Below are positions 33,773 to 42,601 of a DNA stretch of 43,321 bases, piece after piece (position 1 is the first letter of the stretch; each line of letters opens with the position of its first letter). The stretch lies in assembly GCA_036558645.1 (NCBI GenBank), contig DATBFG010000074.1, positions 1-43,321 of the forward strand, read 5' to 3'. The DNA comes from DATBFG01 sp036558645 (GTDB lineage Bacteria; Acidobacteriota; Terriglobia; Terriglobales; Acidobacteriaceae). The position numbers and the translations under genes are program-made. The notes beneath the pieces are model-generated. The model did not search any database and was not told the DNA's origin. It saw only the letters and a program-made list of their open reading frames with translations.

Positions 33773-36487
33773 CTATTGCTGGGAGGCATCCTTTATTAAT
33801 ACAACGTCGGACGGCGAGTCTCCTCGAACAAGTGCGAGTTGCTTTCCGTCCATGGACCACTGGTAGGAGTAGATTTTGAGGGAATCGAATTGAGTCAGTT
33901 GGCGACCGGGGCGGCCATCAAGGGGTTGCAGCCAGAGATTGTCGACCCCTCTATCACGTATCGGGTAAACGATCCCTTTGCCATCGGGGCTAAAGCGAAG
34001 GCGTCCATTGTGGCGAACGTCGTATTCCAAGGTCCGTAACAAGCGGCCAGAGTCAGCGGAAATGAGCGAGAATGTAGGCTTCTGCGCTTTGAAATCGTAC
34101 GTGCCCAAAACAATCGTTTGCCCATCTGGTGAGAAATCATAGATTCCGCGACGTTCCACCTGATTTGGGAACACAGCCAGTGCTGTGCCTCCTTCGAGGG
34201 AAACTTTCATCAGGGTTCGCGACGTCTGGTCAGTATAGAAAACCCACTTCGCGTCAGGGGAGCAGACGGGTTGCTCATCATCTTCTCCATGACTCAGTTG
34301 GGTTAGTCCCGTACCGTCTGCCTCACTCCGCCAAATGGTTAGCGAGAGGTCCTGCATGTTCGCGCGTAAGAAAACGATACGGCCGTCCGAGCAGCCAAAT
34401 GGTTGGCCTGCTAACTGTGGCAGCGAACTGAAGACTTTTCCATCAATTCCTGCTAATGATGTTGTGGAATCCTTTTCGAGAAGCAGCCTGCCATCCTTGG
34501 TCCAGGAAACTGCATTCGTCAGATCATCTGACGGAACGAGCCGCGCGTCCGAGTAATCCGCCTTTTCCCCGCGGCTCAAGTACACCTCCCTTATCGGCTG
34601 AGCCATTACCGCGGCTATGGTCGATCCCTCGGATGCGACGCTTACGGTCTGGTAATCGTTGGTGTCTGAGGTTATGGGATGAAATTTGCCGCCGGGATAG
34701 GTAATCAGCGCCATTTGATTACGGCGGAATTGCAGGTCCAGATTGGAAAAGGTCACTGCCATTGCCGTTCCGTTGGGCAACCAGGCGGCGGATGACAGCA
34801 GTGCTTCTTTCGTCGTAAACAGCACCTTGCGATTGCCCGAGGCAGGGTCGATAGTTAGGACGGAAGCGAGGTATTCCTTGGTGGGAACCTCGTAGGCAGT
34901 GATCACCCTTCCATCGGGAGACCATAGCGGGCTGGAGAGCGTCTCGCTACCGGGGCCATGAACCAGGATCTTTTCATCCGTCCCATCGGACTTCGCAATC
35001 AGGACATTGAATTTGCCGGGTTCGGGATCATTTGAGCGTTCAAAGACAATATGCTGCCCGTCTGGTGAAAATCCCGGATTGCTGTCGATATCCTTTACCA
35101 ATAGCTGTGAGCTCCCTCCTAAAACCGGTGTTCGGTAGAGATCATATTCTTGGGACGCTGGGCCGCTTGCAGGCTGGGTGTGCGAGTAATAAATCGAGCT
35201 CCCGTCCGGCGCAAAACGCAGTGCACGATATTCGACGTGCGCCGGTGCCACGATTTGAACATTGCTGTCGCTGGCCAGATGACGAAGCCACAACGACTGC
35301 AATCCCTCAGTGTTGAGCACGTATGCCATGTAGTTTCCGTCAGGCGACATGGCGGCGATTTGAGCATTGTGAGTACCACTTACCTTTGTGATTCGGATCC
35401 GCTGAAACGGCAGAGCTTCCCGAGCCGAGATCATGCGGTAGATTCCGAAGCCAACGGCTACCATGAACAGGATCGCGGCTGTCAGCCATATCATCTTGTT
35501 CTTGGTGGTAACCGGAGTGGACACCGCTGAAGCACTCGGGTGTGCACTCATCACTGTAGACTGCGAGCTGCCGCTGCTCGAGACCATGGCCGGTTCCATC
35601 ACGGCTTGTCGGCCAGATTCGGTATCGCGCTTCAGCCGATGCAGGTCGCTGCGCAGTTCCGCAGCCGACTGATATCGCAGATTGCGATCCTTCTCCAGCA
35701 ACTTCTCGGTGACATCCTCCAGCCTTGTCGGCAGAGCTGGGTTCAGCCTGATCGCTGGGACAGGAGCACGATTCAGTATTCCGTCAAAAATGATAGCCGA
35801 GGTATCTCCGTGGAACGGCAGGGTCCCTGTACTCATTTCGTATAGAACCGCGCCGAATGAGAAAAGATCGCTCCGAGCATCAAGCTCTTTTCCCTTGGCT
35901 TGCTCTGGCGACATGTAGGCGACGGTGCCCAGCGCAGTGCCAGGACTGGTCAGATCGTCGACACTCACGGGCGAAGTAGCCTCAGCCAACACCGCTTCGG
36001 CCCGGACAACGCTGGTGCGGCTCAACTTTGCCAAACCGAAATCGAGGATCTTGGCGTGTCCACGCTTAGTCACAAATATGTTCGCGGGCTTGATATCGCG
36101 ATGAATGATGCCTTCGCTATGAGCGCCATCGAGAGCGTCTGCGATCTCAATGGAAAGCGAGAGGAGCGCGTCTAATTCAAGCGGGCGCCCGGCGATGTGA
36201 TGCTTCAGAGTGATGCCATCGAGAAACTCCATAACGATGAACGCCTGGCCGCTTTCTTCTCCAATGTCGTAAATAGTGCAGATACCAGGGTGATTCAGGG
36301 CGGAAGCGGCCTGGGCCTCGCGCTGAAAACGGGCCATCATCTGCGGGTCGCGAGCCACATCGTCAGGCAGAAACTTAAGGGCAACAAAACGGTGTAGACG
36401 GGTGTCTTCCGCCTTATAAACGACGCCCATCCCGCCTCCCCCTAGCCGTTCCACAATTCGGTAGTGGGAAATACTCTGTCCGATCAT
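33773..36487 (-). CDS. Ser/Thr protein kinase with PD40 beta-propeller domain
   Basis: A 904-residue protein. Residues about 9-275 form a Hanks-type kinase: LGGGGMGVVYKAED, FVALKFLPDD, IIHRDIKPANIFV, ILDFGLAKLS and GTVAYMSPEQAKG. After a Ser/Thr-rich linker comes one membrane helix (MIWLTAAILFMVAVGFGIY, about 335-353). The outer part is a WD40-like PD40 propeller with recurring FSPDGQHIVF, WSPDGRVITAY, SPDAKWVFYTD and FSPDGKGIVYPI blades, similar to TolB. This kinase-propeller architecture is common in Acidobacteriota, with signal perception probably by the propeller. It converges with the TonB receptor. No cognate ECF sigma is adjacent. Confidence 0.93.
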   Translation of the reverse strand: MIGQSISHYRIVERLGGGGMGVVYKAEDTRLHRFVALKFLPDDVARDPQMMARFQREAQAASALNHPGICTIYDIGEESGQAFIVMEFLDGITLKHHIAGRPLELDALLSLSIEIADALDGAHSEGIIHRDIKPANIFVTKRGHAKILDFGLAKLSRTSVVRAEAVLAEATSPVSVDDLTSPGTALGTVAYMSPEQAKGKELDARSDLFSFGAVLYEMSTGTLPFHGDTSAIIFDGILNRAPVPAIRLNPALPTRLEDVTEKLLEKDRNLRYQSAAELRSDLHRLKRDTESGRQAVMEPAMVSSSGSSQSTVMSAHPSASAVSTPVTTKNKMIWLTAAILFMVAVGFGIYRMISAREALPFQRIRITKVSGTHNAQIAAMSPDGNYMAYVLNTEGLQSLWLRHLASDSNVQIVAPAHVEYRALRFAPDGSSIYYSHTQPASGPASQEYDLYRTPVLGGSSQLLVKDIDSNPGFSPDGQHIVFERSNDPEPGKFNVLIAKSDGTDEKILVHGPGSETLSSPLWSPDGRVITAYEVPTKEYLASVLTIDPASGNRKVLFTTKEALLSSAAWLPNGTAMAVTFSNLDLQFRRNQMALITYPGGKFHPITSDTNDYQTVSVASEGSTIAAVMAQPIREVYLSRGEKADYSDARLVPSDDLTNAVSWTKDGRLLLEKDSTTSLAGIDGKVFSSLPQLAGQPFGCSDGRIVFLRANMQDLSLTIWRSEADGTGLTQLSHGEDDEQPVCSPDAKWVFYTDQTSRTLMKVSLEGGTALAVFPNQVERRGIYDFSPDGQTIVLGTYDFKAQKPTFSLISADSGRLLRTLEYDVRHNGRLRFSPDGKGIVYPIRDRGVDNLWLQPLDGRPGRQLTQFDSLKIYSYQWSMDGKQLALVRGDSPSDVVLIKDASQQ

Positions 36488-36610
36488 CGCAAGCGAATCT
36501 TAGATGGGGAAAAACAGGACGTCAACGAGAACAGGGGGTAGTGGCCCGCACAAACAACACATCCCTATCCTCTTCGGAAGGGATGCCGCAATACGAACGC
36601 TAGGCGCCTG

Positions 36611-37177
36611 CTACGCTATCTGGTGCTGTTTGAAATGCAATCCTTTTCGATAAAGGCCGTCGCTACCCACATCAAACAGCCGGTTCGAACGTGCCCGGTA
36701 ATTCTCCAGCGCAGCATTGGCTGCAAGTTCCATTAGCTGTTCTTCGGTAAAATGCTTTCTCAATTCGCCATAAAGTTCATCGCTGACGTTCGCGGGTGTG
36801 TCCGCCAGAGCGTCTGCCATTCGAAATAGAGCCGCTTCCGGAGGAACAAAGCCGTCAATCTTTCCTTCGCGAATTGCAGCAATCTCCTCGTCACTCAAGC
36901 CGTACATTCTGCCACCGGCAGAATTGGCATCGATTCAAAACGGACACCCAACCCGTACTGCAGTGCGTAATACTACAATCGCACGCAGCCGCGCCGGAAC
37001 CCTTGCTTTCTGGCCTAACAGCCATTCTCCAATGATGTTGAACCAGAACAGGCGAGGCACGCGCGCCTGAATCTTTTGCGGGGTGAGGTCCCGACCCAGC
37101 ATCTTACGAATCTTCTTGAACACCTGCCGCATTAAGAAGGATGTCTGTCGAGGATCAATCCCTTCAACTCTTGCCAT
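36611..37177 (-). CDS. CMD/AhpD-like protein with in-frame UGA at the redox Cys (candidate selenoprotein)
   Basis: 188 codons from ATG 37177 to the stop at 36611, open throughout except TGA at 36937-36935 (codon 81). The N-terminal half reads MARVEGIDPRQTSFLMRQVF and ends LRTAVRVGCPF; the C-terminal half continues IDANSAGGRMYGLSDEE and ALENYRARSNRLFDVGSDG. This is a carboxymuconolactone decarboxylase-family protein in which homologs, as I recall them, carry GCPFC at this place, so the UGA replaces the second Cys of C-x2-C. Both halves are well preserved and a SECIS-like hairpin follows the UGA. Sec in AhpD-like proteins has been reported from metagenomes. The alternative is a recent nonsense mutation (TGC or TGT to TGA). 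The function would be thiol/selenol peroxide or hydroperoxide chemistry. Confidence 0.75.
36906..36924 (-). promoter_or_regulatory. SECIS-like hairpin downstream of the in-frame UGA
   Basis: On the coding strand ATTCTGCC-GGT-GGCAGAAT is a perfect 8-bp stem with a GGU loop, starting 10 nt after the UGA so that the loop lies 18 nt downstream. An outer GCC/GGC pairing can extend it across an internal loop. Bacterial SECIS elements lie just after the UGA and need a G/GU in the apical loop, as in the GGU of fdhF. Confidence 0.6.
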
Positions 37178-37332
37178 GTTCGTCCCATTGCTCCTGATCC
37201 TTTAGATGATCAGGCTCTACCTGAAGGTCCATCCTCGAGGAGAGCGATCCGAAGCTGTCCGAGTGATCTGGAGTCGAGGAAACGACGCTCAGCGAATGTG
37301 ATCTGAAAATTTGAATTAGAAGGCGTGTCCAG

Positions 37333-37605
37333 TTACGGATCGCGACGTGGTTTCCGCGATGGCATCTCTGGCTGAAGGTTCTCTTCGACGTTTTTCAAAG
37401 CACCCAAAGAATAAGCGAGTGAATATCGTTCTTCGGGGTGGTCTTCACCCTTCACGAGTTCACTCAGGCGATCAATGACAAACCGCTTTGCTTCCACGAC
37501 TTTCTCATGGAAATCGTGGGGAGAAATGTCGAGCAGCCCTGCATCCGCTAGGGCGTTTCGCCTTCGTCGTTGATCACTACGGCAGTTCTTCATTTGAGAG
37601 ACCAA
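37333..37605 (-). CDS. Small hypothetical protein
   Basis: A 90-residue soluble protein, mostly helical and charged. Visible segments are NALADAGLLDISPHDFHEKV, VIDRLSELVKGEDHPEERYS and a basic, proline-containing tail (PSRKPRRDP). A start at the internal ATG four codons in (MKNCRSDQ) is possible. No family recognised. It lies on the same strand as, and 27 bp after, the hypothetical gene at 37633-38013, so it may be the last gene of a small operon that also includes the membrane protein at 38036-38881. Confidence 0.55.
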   Translation of the reverse strand: MVSQMKNCRSDQRRRRNALADAGLLDISPHDFHEKVVEAKRFVIDRLSELVKGEDHPEERYSLAYSLGALKNVEENLQPEMPSRKPRRDP

Positions 37606-37632
37606 GACCGAGCCACAGTTATCATCCTAAGT

Positions 37633-38013
37633 CTATTCCGGCAACTGCGCGTCCTTAAATCGCAAGTAGGTATATGCCAGGTACTGGTTGAGCTCTGCCC
37701 AGAAGGACTGCTCGCGGTCATGCGGATCCAATCCGGCCTGCGACATCGCAACCAGCCGCTGCTCCGCAGCTTCCCGCTCGACCTGAGACACGTCATCAGG
37801 GTTGCGCCAAATCGGAGTCTCGGGACATCCAACGACCTTGTGCTCTGGAATCACGCGTCCGTCTTCGAGGACCACATCCTGCCACACTAGTCCAGGCCTC
37901 ATCAGTCGTACGTATCCCGTCTTGAGCTCTCCAAGAGACTCGAAGGTAATGAATTGGCCGACTGCAGGCGGCCAAGTTGGGCAAATGCCTTCTTCGGGGA
38001 TAAGAATGTTCAT
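37633..38013 (-). CDS. Hypothetical protein
   Basis: 126 residues from the ATG at 38013; an upstream ATG at 38070 would overlap the preceding gene by 35 bp. The sequence starts MNILIPEEGICPTWPPAVGQ, has a beta-rich core (FITFESLGELKTGYVRLMRP, DVVLEDGRVIPEHKVVG) and a helical end (SFWAELNQYLAYTYLRFKD). I do not recognise the family. It follows the membrane-protein gene by 22 bp on the same strand. Confidence 0.6.
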   Translation of the reverse strand: MNILIPEEGICPTWPPAVGQFITFESLGELKTGYVRLMRPGLVWQDVVLEDGRVIPEHKVVGCPETPIWRNPDDVSQVEREAAEQRLVAMSQAGLDPHDREQSFWAELNQYLAYTYLRFKDAQLPE

Positions 38014-38035
38014 TTTGCCAATGTTGGGTCGTGCG

Positions 38036-38881
38036 TTAGTTCTGTTCTTCCGAATCGGGTTTTCGGGCAATCACCCAATAACCCTTTGTGGACGGTCGTG
38101 GCCACGAGCCACGCGCAAGTATGCGTTCTACAGCCTTCTCGGCCATGTTGAGGATATTCTGATCGTAGGCCATACCTGAAGCGACAGTTGAGAGCGAGGC
38201 ATCTTTGACTCCGGCTTGGACTGGAACCGACACCTGCTGCCAGGCATAGAAAATCCAAACGACAGTTATGACGTTGTAGGTGGTGCTTTTGACAGTGCTG
38301 AGAATGGGAGCAATCCCGGAACCATGGTTCAGCGCAACAGTCATGAGCAGGGCTTCGATGCTGGCAAAAATGCCAAAACCCAATGCAATACCGAAAGCCT
38401 GGCGACGCCACCAGGAACGAAGAGAATGGGCCAGAAACATGATTAGGAGGAAGAGCCCGCACTGCAGTAGACGCGCGCTACGTTCGAGACTCATCACGAT
38501 TGTCTCAACATGATCCAGCACGCCTTCGCCGGTGGTGAGGACTCCTACAACGGCAACTACCAGGCACACTGCACAGGCCCATCGAAAAACGACGGTGGCG
38601 ATGCTCTGAATCGTTCCGTAGTCCTCAAAGAGCCGGTGCAAGACTTCATCCATCACAGCAATGCTGAGAAGCACGCTTATTGCGTTACCGACCCAATACG
38701 CACCGAAGTATTGATCGGGATAGTACCTATAAATGACGAATAGGCAACCGGACTTGATGGGCTGGAGAAGGATGTAGGAGAAAAACCGCGGGAACTCCTG
38801 GTGGAGTTTGCGGCGAACCATGATGATCAGCAACAAGACCTGCAAAACCGGGCCGATTAGCCAAATCAAATATGTAGTCAC
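38036..38881 (-). CDS. Seven-helix membrane protein of unknown function
   Basis: A 281-residue integral membrane protein with about seven hydrophobic helices, beginning LIWLIGPVLQVLLLIIMV and including WVGNAISVLLSIAVMDEVL, ACAVCLVVAVVGVLTTG, LLQCGLFLLIMFLAHSLRSW and YNVITVVWIFYAWQQV. A soluble C-terminal tail of about 60 residues follows. The topology recalls hypothetical membrane proteins frequent in Acidobacteriota genomes; no function is known to me. A conserved acidic HRLFEDYGTIQ loop follows helix three. The start is the ATG at 38881. Confidence 0.72.
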   Translation of the reverse strand: MTTYLIWLIGPVLQVLLLIIMVRRKLHQEFPRFFSYILLQPIKSGCLFVIYRYYPDQYFGAYWVGNAISVLLSIAVMDEVLHRLFEDYGTIQSIATVVFRWACAVCLVVAVVGVLTTGEGVLDHVETIVMSLERSARLLQCGLFLLIMFLAHSLRSWWRRQAFGIALGFGIFASIEALLMTVALNHGSGIAPILSTVKSTTYNVITVVWIFYAWQQVSVPVQAGVKDASLSTVASGMAYDQNILNMAEKAVERILARGSWPRPSTKGYWVIARKPDSEEQN

Positions 38882-38980
38882 AGGGGTCGCCGCCTGCCGT
38901 GAGCGGTAAGCATACCTCTGCGCACGCGGCTACGCAACCAAAGTTTTGCGCCGTCGGCCTTTAAGGCTCAGATTCGCCGA

Positions 38981-39172
38981 TCAGTTCTTATCGCGGCAAT
39001 GCTTGGCTCGGCAAAGCGGCATTGGATCGCTGCCATCCGCCACGAGCACGGTCTTCTGCGACTGGACCGAGCTACTGGCAGCAACATTTTGATCGAAGAC
39101 CGTCTGATCGAGGGCACAGAAGAATCCGACCAGGGCCAAGAGGGTCAAACACACCTGTATTACGCTTTTCAT
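38981..39172 (-). CDS. Small exported peptide with DPMPLC motif
   Basis: 63 residues from the ATG at 39172. A hydrophobic signal segment (VIQVCLTLLALVGFFCALD) is followed by a short Ser/Gln-rich linker and the ending LVADGSDPMPLCRAKHCRDK with two cysteines. I recognise no family, but the compact layout (signal, linker, Cys-containing terminal motif) suggests a secreted or anchored peptide. The frame is open farther upstream to 39313, but that part has no protein-like features. Confidence 0.5.
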   Translation of the reverse strand: MKSVIQVCLTLLALVGFFCALDQTVFDQNVAASSSVQSQKTVLVADGSDPMPLCRAKHCRDKN

Positions 39173-39431
39173 GGGGGAGGTCTCCACTGCACGTACGCCC
39201 GGAGTATATGCCTGAATGTCGAAGTGTGGCACAGTCAGGCTGTGGATTTTTTGATCGCTGCGAAGCCGGCGTCGTGTGCTTGATCCTGCCTCCAGCCTAC
39301 TTTGATTAGCCAACGTTTTGCCCGGGGCTGGGACTCGAAACTAGACCCCTATTCCGCCCCGCAGCCCGTCACCAAGGCACAGTGACCTCGGTTATCTCGC
39401 CGCGAGCGCCAACTAGCCTCACAATCACCCA

Positions 39432-39572
39432 ATGGAGCTTCGGCCATTGTTCCTAGATTTCCTGCAACCCGTTCTGATTGGGGCTGCCCTGGTGTTGGGC
39501 GTCCTGCTCGGCCTGTGGCTCGGGGTACCACGCCGCTCTGCCATACTGGTCCAGCGACAAAAGAACTCCTAG
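39432..39572 (+). CDS. Small single-helix membrane peptide (hypothetical)
   Basis: A 46-residue ORF, ATG 39432 to TAG 39572. It consists of a short N-terminus (MELRPLFLDFLQP), one hydrophobic helix (VLIGAALVLGVLLGLWLG) and a basic tail (VPRRSAILVQRQKNS), which fits the positive-inside rule. No strong ribosome site is visible. Coding is uncertain. Confidence 0.3.
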   Translation: MELRPLFLDFLQPVLIGAALVLGVLLGLWLGVPRRSAILVQRQKNS

Positions 39573-39591
39573 GTGCCCCGACCCTGGCAAT

Positions 39592-39623
39592 CCCCCTCGA
39601 CTGCGCTTAGGACAGGCTCTGGG
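39592..39623. repeat. Possible copy of a widespread short interspersed repeat
   Basis: The stretch around CTCGACTGCGCTTAGGACAG, continuing GCTCTGGG, resembles a short sequence (CCTGTCCTGAGC and TCGAAGGG type) that I recall recurring in intergenic DNA of many bacteria and often translated as PVLSAVEG in spurious ORFs. It lies in a gene-free gap. Only one copy is seen in this window. Confidence 0.35.
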
Positions 39624-39796
39624 TTACTCAAGTGCAACCTGGAAGGGATACTCTCCGGGCGTGTCCTGTTTTGGTAGCGTCCTAATTTCACAGCGCACTG
39701 CCTGTTTGACTCCTCTTTGTTCCGCGTGAGATATTTGCCTGCTTCCATCACAGCGGCTGAAAGTAAGCACAAATCTTCCGGAGTTTAGATTCCCCG

Positions 39797-40411
39797 ATGG
39801 TCCGTCTCATACCAAGGGATGACAGCTTCTTTTCTATGTTTTCGGCGATGTCGAAGAACCTCATCGCCGGCGCCCAAGGGCTGGTCAATCTGTTCGCAAA
39901 CTATCGCGACGTAGAAAAGAATATCGACCACATCCACCAGATTGAGCATGCCGGCGACGAGCTGACCCATTCCATCCTGACCAAGCTGAATCAGACCTTT
40001 ATTACTCCCTTTGACCGGGAAGACATCCATCAGCTTGCATCGAAGCTCGATGACGTTCTGGATTTCGTTAACGCCGCGGGTGCGCGACTCGTCATGTACC
40101 GGATTACGTCTCCGCCGTCGGCCGCCGGCGAACTGTCACGCATCATCTTGATGCAGTGCGAGGAACTCGACAAAGCGGTCTCACTCTTGCAGAACCATGG
40201 GAACATCCTGGGGCATTGCGTCGAGATCAACCGCTTGGAGAATGAGGCTGACCAAGTCGCGCAGCGGGCGATTGCGAAGCTTTTCGAATCCGAAAAGGAC
40301 CCGATTAACCTGATCAAGATCAAGGAGTTGCTGGAATTCCTGGAACGCGCTACCGACAAGGCGGAAGATGTGGCCAACGTCCTTGAAACCGTTGTATTGA
40401 AAAGCACCTGA
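39797..40411 (+). CDS. DUF47/PhoU-like Pit accessory protein
   Basis: A 204-residue cytoplasmic helical-bundle protein of the DUF47 (TIGR00153) family: VRLIPRDDSFFSMFSAMSKN, then IDHIHQIEHAGDELTHSILT and ITPFDREDIHQLASKLDDVL. Acidic clusters typical of PhoU-like metal binding are present (EDIHQLASKLDDV, HCVEINRLENEADQ). The family regulates or gates PiT phosphate carriers. The PiT gene begins 30 bp downstream, so the two form an operon. The ATG at 39797 is used; no strong ribosome site is seen. Confidence 0.93.
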   Translation: MVRLIPRDDSFFSMFSAMSKNLIAGAQGLVNLFANYRDVEKNIDHIHQIEHAGDELTHSILTKLNQTFITPFDREDIHQLASKLDDVLDFVNAAGARLVMYRITSPPSAAGELSRIILMQCEELDKAVSLLQNHGNILGHCVEINRLENEADQVAQRAIAKLFESEKDPINLIKIKELLEFLERATDKAEDVANVLETVVLKST

Positions 40412-40441
40412 GTTCGAATACTGTCAACAACAGGGATACTG

Positions 40442-41467
40442 GTGAATCCTGACCTGCTGCTGCTGATTGTCACAATTCTGGTTGCGCTGACGTTCGATTT
40501 TCTGAACGGGTTTCATGATGCTGCCAATAGCATTGCCACAGTAGTTTCCACGCGAGTCCTTTCACCAAAGTTGGCGGTCGTTTGGGCTGCCTTCTTTAAC
40601 TTCGTCGCCGCCTTCTTCCTGGGTACAGCCGTTGCCAAGACCATAGGCAAGGGTATGATTCACATCGACTATGTCACACAGTACGTGGTGATCGCTGGAT
40701 TGCTGGGTGCCATTGTCTGGGACCTTCTTACCTGGTGGTGGGGATTGCCCACGTCCTCCTCGCACGCTCTGATCGGTGGCTACGCGGGGGCGGCAGTCAT
40801 GCGTGCAGGATGGCAAGTCATCATCGCCGACGGTTGGTACAAGACGCTGATCTTCATCGTGGTGGCACCAATTATGGGGCTGATCCTCGGCCTGGCATTC
40901 ATGGTTGCAGTGTTCTGGCTGCTACGACACAAGGCTCCGCAACGGATCGATGCGTGGTTCCGCAAGTTACAGTTACTTTCGGCCGCAGCTTACAGCCTCG
41001 GCCACGGCGGAAACGACGCTCAGAAAACGATGGGCATCGTGGCAAGCGCGCTTTACGGTGCCCACTACATGAGTGCCCAGGAACTGGCGGGATCTTGGGG
41101 AAAGTTTCACTGGCCGATCATTCTCGCGGCTCATACGGCAATCGCCATGGGAACATACTTCGGGGGATGGCGTATTGTTCACACCATGGGCTCTCGTATC
41201 ACGAAGCTGAAACCGGTTGGGGGATTCTGTGCGGAGTCCGCTGGCGCAATCACGCTCTTCGCTACGGCGCTCGCAGGAATCCCGGTGAGTACGACTCATA
41301 CGATTACAGGCGCAATCGTTGGGGTAGGAGCGGTCAATCGCCTCTCCGCGGTGCGGTGGGGAGTTGCCGCACGCATCGTCTGGGCGTGGATTCTCACTAT
41401 TCCCGCCGCGGCTCTCGTGGCCGCGCTGGCGTTCTCGATCATCCGGCTCATTCACCCAGGGGCGTAA
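40442..41467 (+). CDS. pit: Inorganic phosphate transporter, PiT family
   Basis: A 341-residue inner-membrane carrier, GTG start at 40442. The two inverted PiT repeats are clear: DFLNGFHDAANSIATVVSTR at the N-terminus and SLGHGGNDAQKTMGIV in the middle, plus GLPTSSSHALIGGYAG and AGIPVSTTHTITGAIVGVGA, which hold the phosphate/cation site. Ten or more helices are predicted. It imports phosphate, probably as a neutral metal-phosphate with H+ or Na+. It is coupled to the DUF47 gene directly upstream. The length is typical of the short bacterial PiT group. Confidence 0.95.
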   Translation: MNPDLLLLIVTILVALTFDFLNGFHDAANSIATVVSTRVLSPKLAVVWAAFFNFVAAFFLGTAVAKTIGKGMIHIDYVTQYVVIAGLLGAIVWDLLTWWWGLPTSSSHALIGGYAGAAVMRAGWQVIIADGWYKTLIFIVVAPIMGLILGLAFMVAVFWLLRHKAPQRIDAWFRKLQLLSAAAYSLGHGGNDAQKTMGIVASALYGAHYMSAQELAGSWGKFHWPIILAAHTAIAMGTYFGGWRIVHTMGSRITKLKPVGGFCAESAGAITLFATALAGIPVSTTHTITGAIVGVGAVNRLSAVRWGVAARIVWAWILTIPAAALVAALAFSIIRLIHPGA

Positions 41468-41702
41468 ATCACCGCAATCATCAGCTCTCCTCAGTGCGGT
41501 GACAGCAGCTACTCCTGGTCCTGGAGCGTAACTCCGGCAATTTTCACCTTCAATTTGTGACAGTTGTGCTCATTTTTTTCTAAGATAGTCTGACAGATCA
41601 AAATCCACGGTTCGTGTCACAAACCGGCGGGCAGTTCTGCCTCAGCAATTACACGAATCTGATGGCTTCGAAAATTCCTTGGTCGAGAGTAAGGAGACAA
41701 TC

Positions 41703-42530
41703 ATGAAGATCGTAGTGATCGGCGGTACCGGACTCATTGGATCAAAGCTTGTTAACAAGTTGCATGAACAGGGACACGAGGCGGTAGCAGCATCCCCCAA
41801 TTCGGGTGTTAACACTCTCACGGCCGAGGGACTCGCTGAGGTGCTGAAAGGAGCAGCGGTAGTCGTTGACGTATCCAACTCTCCTTCCTGGGAGGACGAG
41901 GCAGTGCTGAACTTCTTCGAAACATCAACCCGTAATCTTCTTACCTATGAAGCGGCTGCAGGCGTCCGGCGTCACGTCGCGTTATCGGTTGTGGGAACCG
42001 ATCAATTGTCAGAAAGTGGTTATTTCCGCGCAAAGATCGCGCAGGAGAAGCTCATCAAGAACGCCGCCATCCCATACACGATCGTTCGCGCGACACAGTT
42101 CTTCGAGTTCGTGAAGGGCATTGCCGACATTTCCATGGACGGCGGTAAGGTGCACTTGCCTCCGGTGCTCTTCCAGCCGATGGCTGCCGACGATGTCGCA
42201 ACGGCTCTGGGCAGAATTGCATTAGACACGCCAGCTAACGCTATCGTCGAGATTGGCGGACCGGAATCGTATCGCATGGATGAACTCGTGCGGCGACGCT
42301 TAGCTACAGTTAATGATTCCCGCGAGGTCATCTCTGACCCAAACGCACGCTATTCCGGAGCGAGGGTTAGCGAGAAGACATTGGTCCCCGGCAAAAACGC
42401 ACGATTGGGCGAGACAACTTTCGAAACATGGCTCACTCTGCCCGCTTCACAAATCCCGAGTGGACCTCCTCACTCCGCAGCCACCGCAGCGGAGAAGGGA
42501 GACAAACAGAGCCACCGAAAAGCCAGTTAA
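41703..42530 (+). CDS. NmrA-like NAD(P)-binding SDR-family protein
   Basis: 275 residues from the ATG at 41703 (AAGGAG about 8 nt upstream). The N-terminal Rossmann motif is KIVVIGGTGLIGSKLV, with GxxGxxG. Later blocks are AAVVVDVSNSPSW, VRRHVALSVVGTDQLSESGY and YTIVRATQFFEF, typical of atypical SDRs related to NmrA and NAD(P)H:quinone oxidoreductase-like sensors. No Tyr-x3-Lys catalytic pair of classical SDRs is seen. It probably acts on or senses NAD(P)H; the substrate is unknown. It is followed by a cupin gene 71 bp downstream. Confidence 0.87.
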   Translation: MKIVVIGGTGLIGSKLVNKLHEQGHEAVAASPNSGVNTLTAEGLAEVLKGAAVVVDVSNSPSWEDEAVLNFFETSTRNLLTYEAAAGVRRHVALSVVGTDQLSESGYFRAKIAQEKLIKNAAIPYTIVRATQFFEFVKGIADISMDGGKVHLPPVLFQPMAADDVATALGRIALDTPANAIVEIGGPESYRMDELVRRRLATVNDSREVISDPNARYSGARVSEKTLVPGKNARLGETTFETWLTLPASQIPSGPPHSAATAAEKGDKQSHRKAS

Positions 42531-42601
42531 TCTCCTCACGTCGTATAGCACTGAACAAATTCGCCGCACGGATGTGCGTCGCTCAAGCGAAAGGTCAGGT
42601 C

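Noticed and set aside
36611..36907. Separate 98-residue gene starting at ATG 36907
   Set aside because: It is in the same frame as the upstream half and would lack the conserved N-terminal CMD segment; one gene with an in-frame UGA explains both halves.
39320..39360. tRNA-like string GGGACTCGAAACTAGACCCC
   Set aside because: It recalls a T-arm but no acceptor or anticodon stem can be formed around it.
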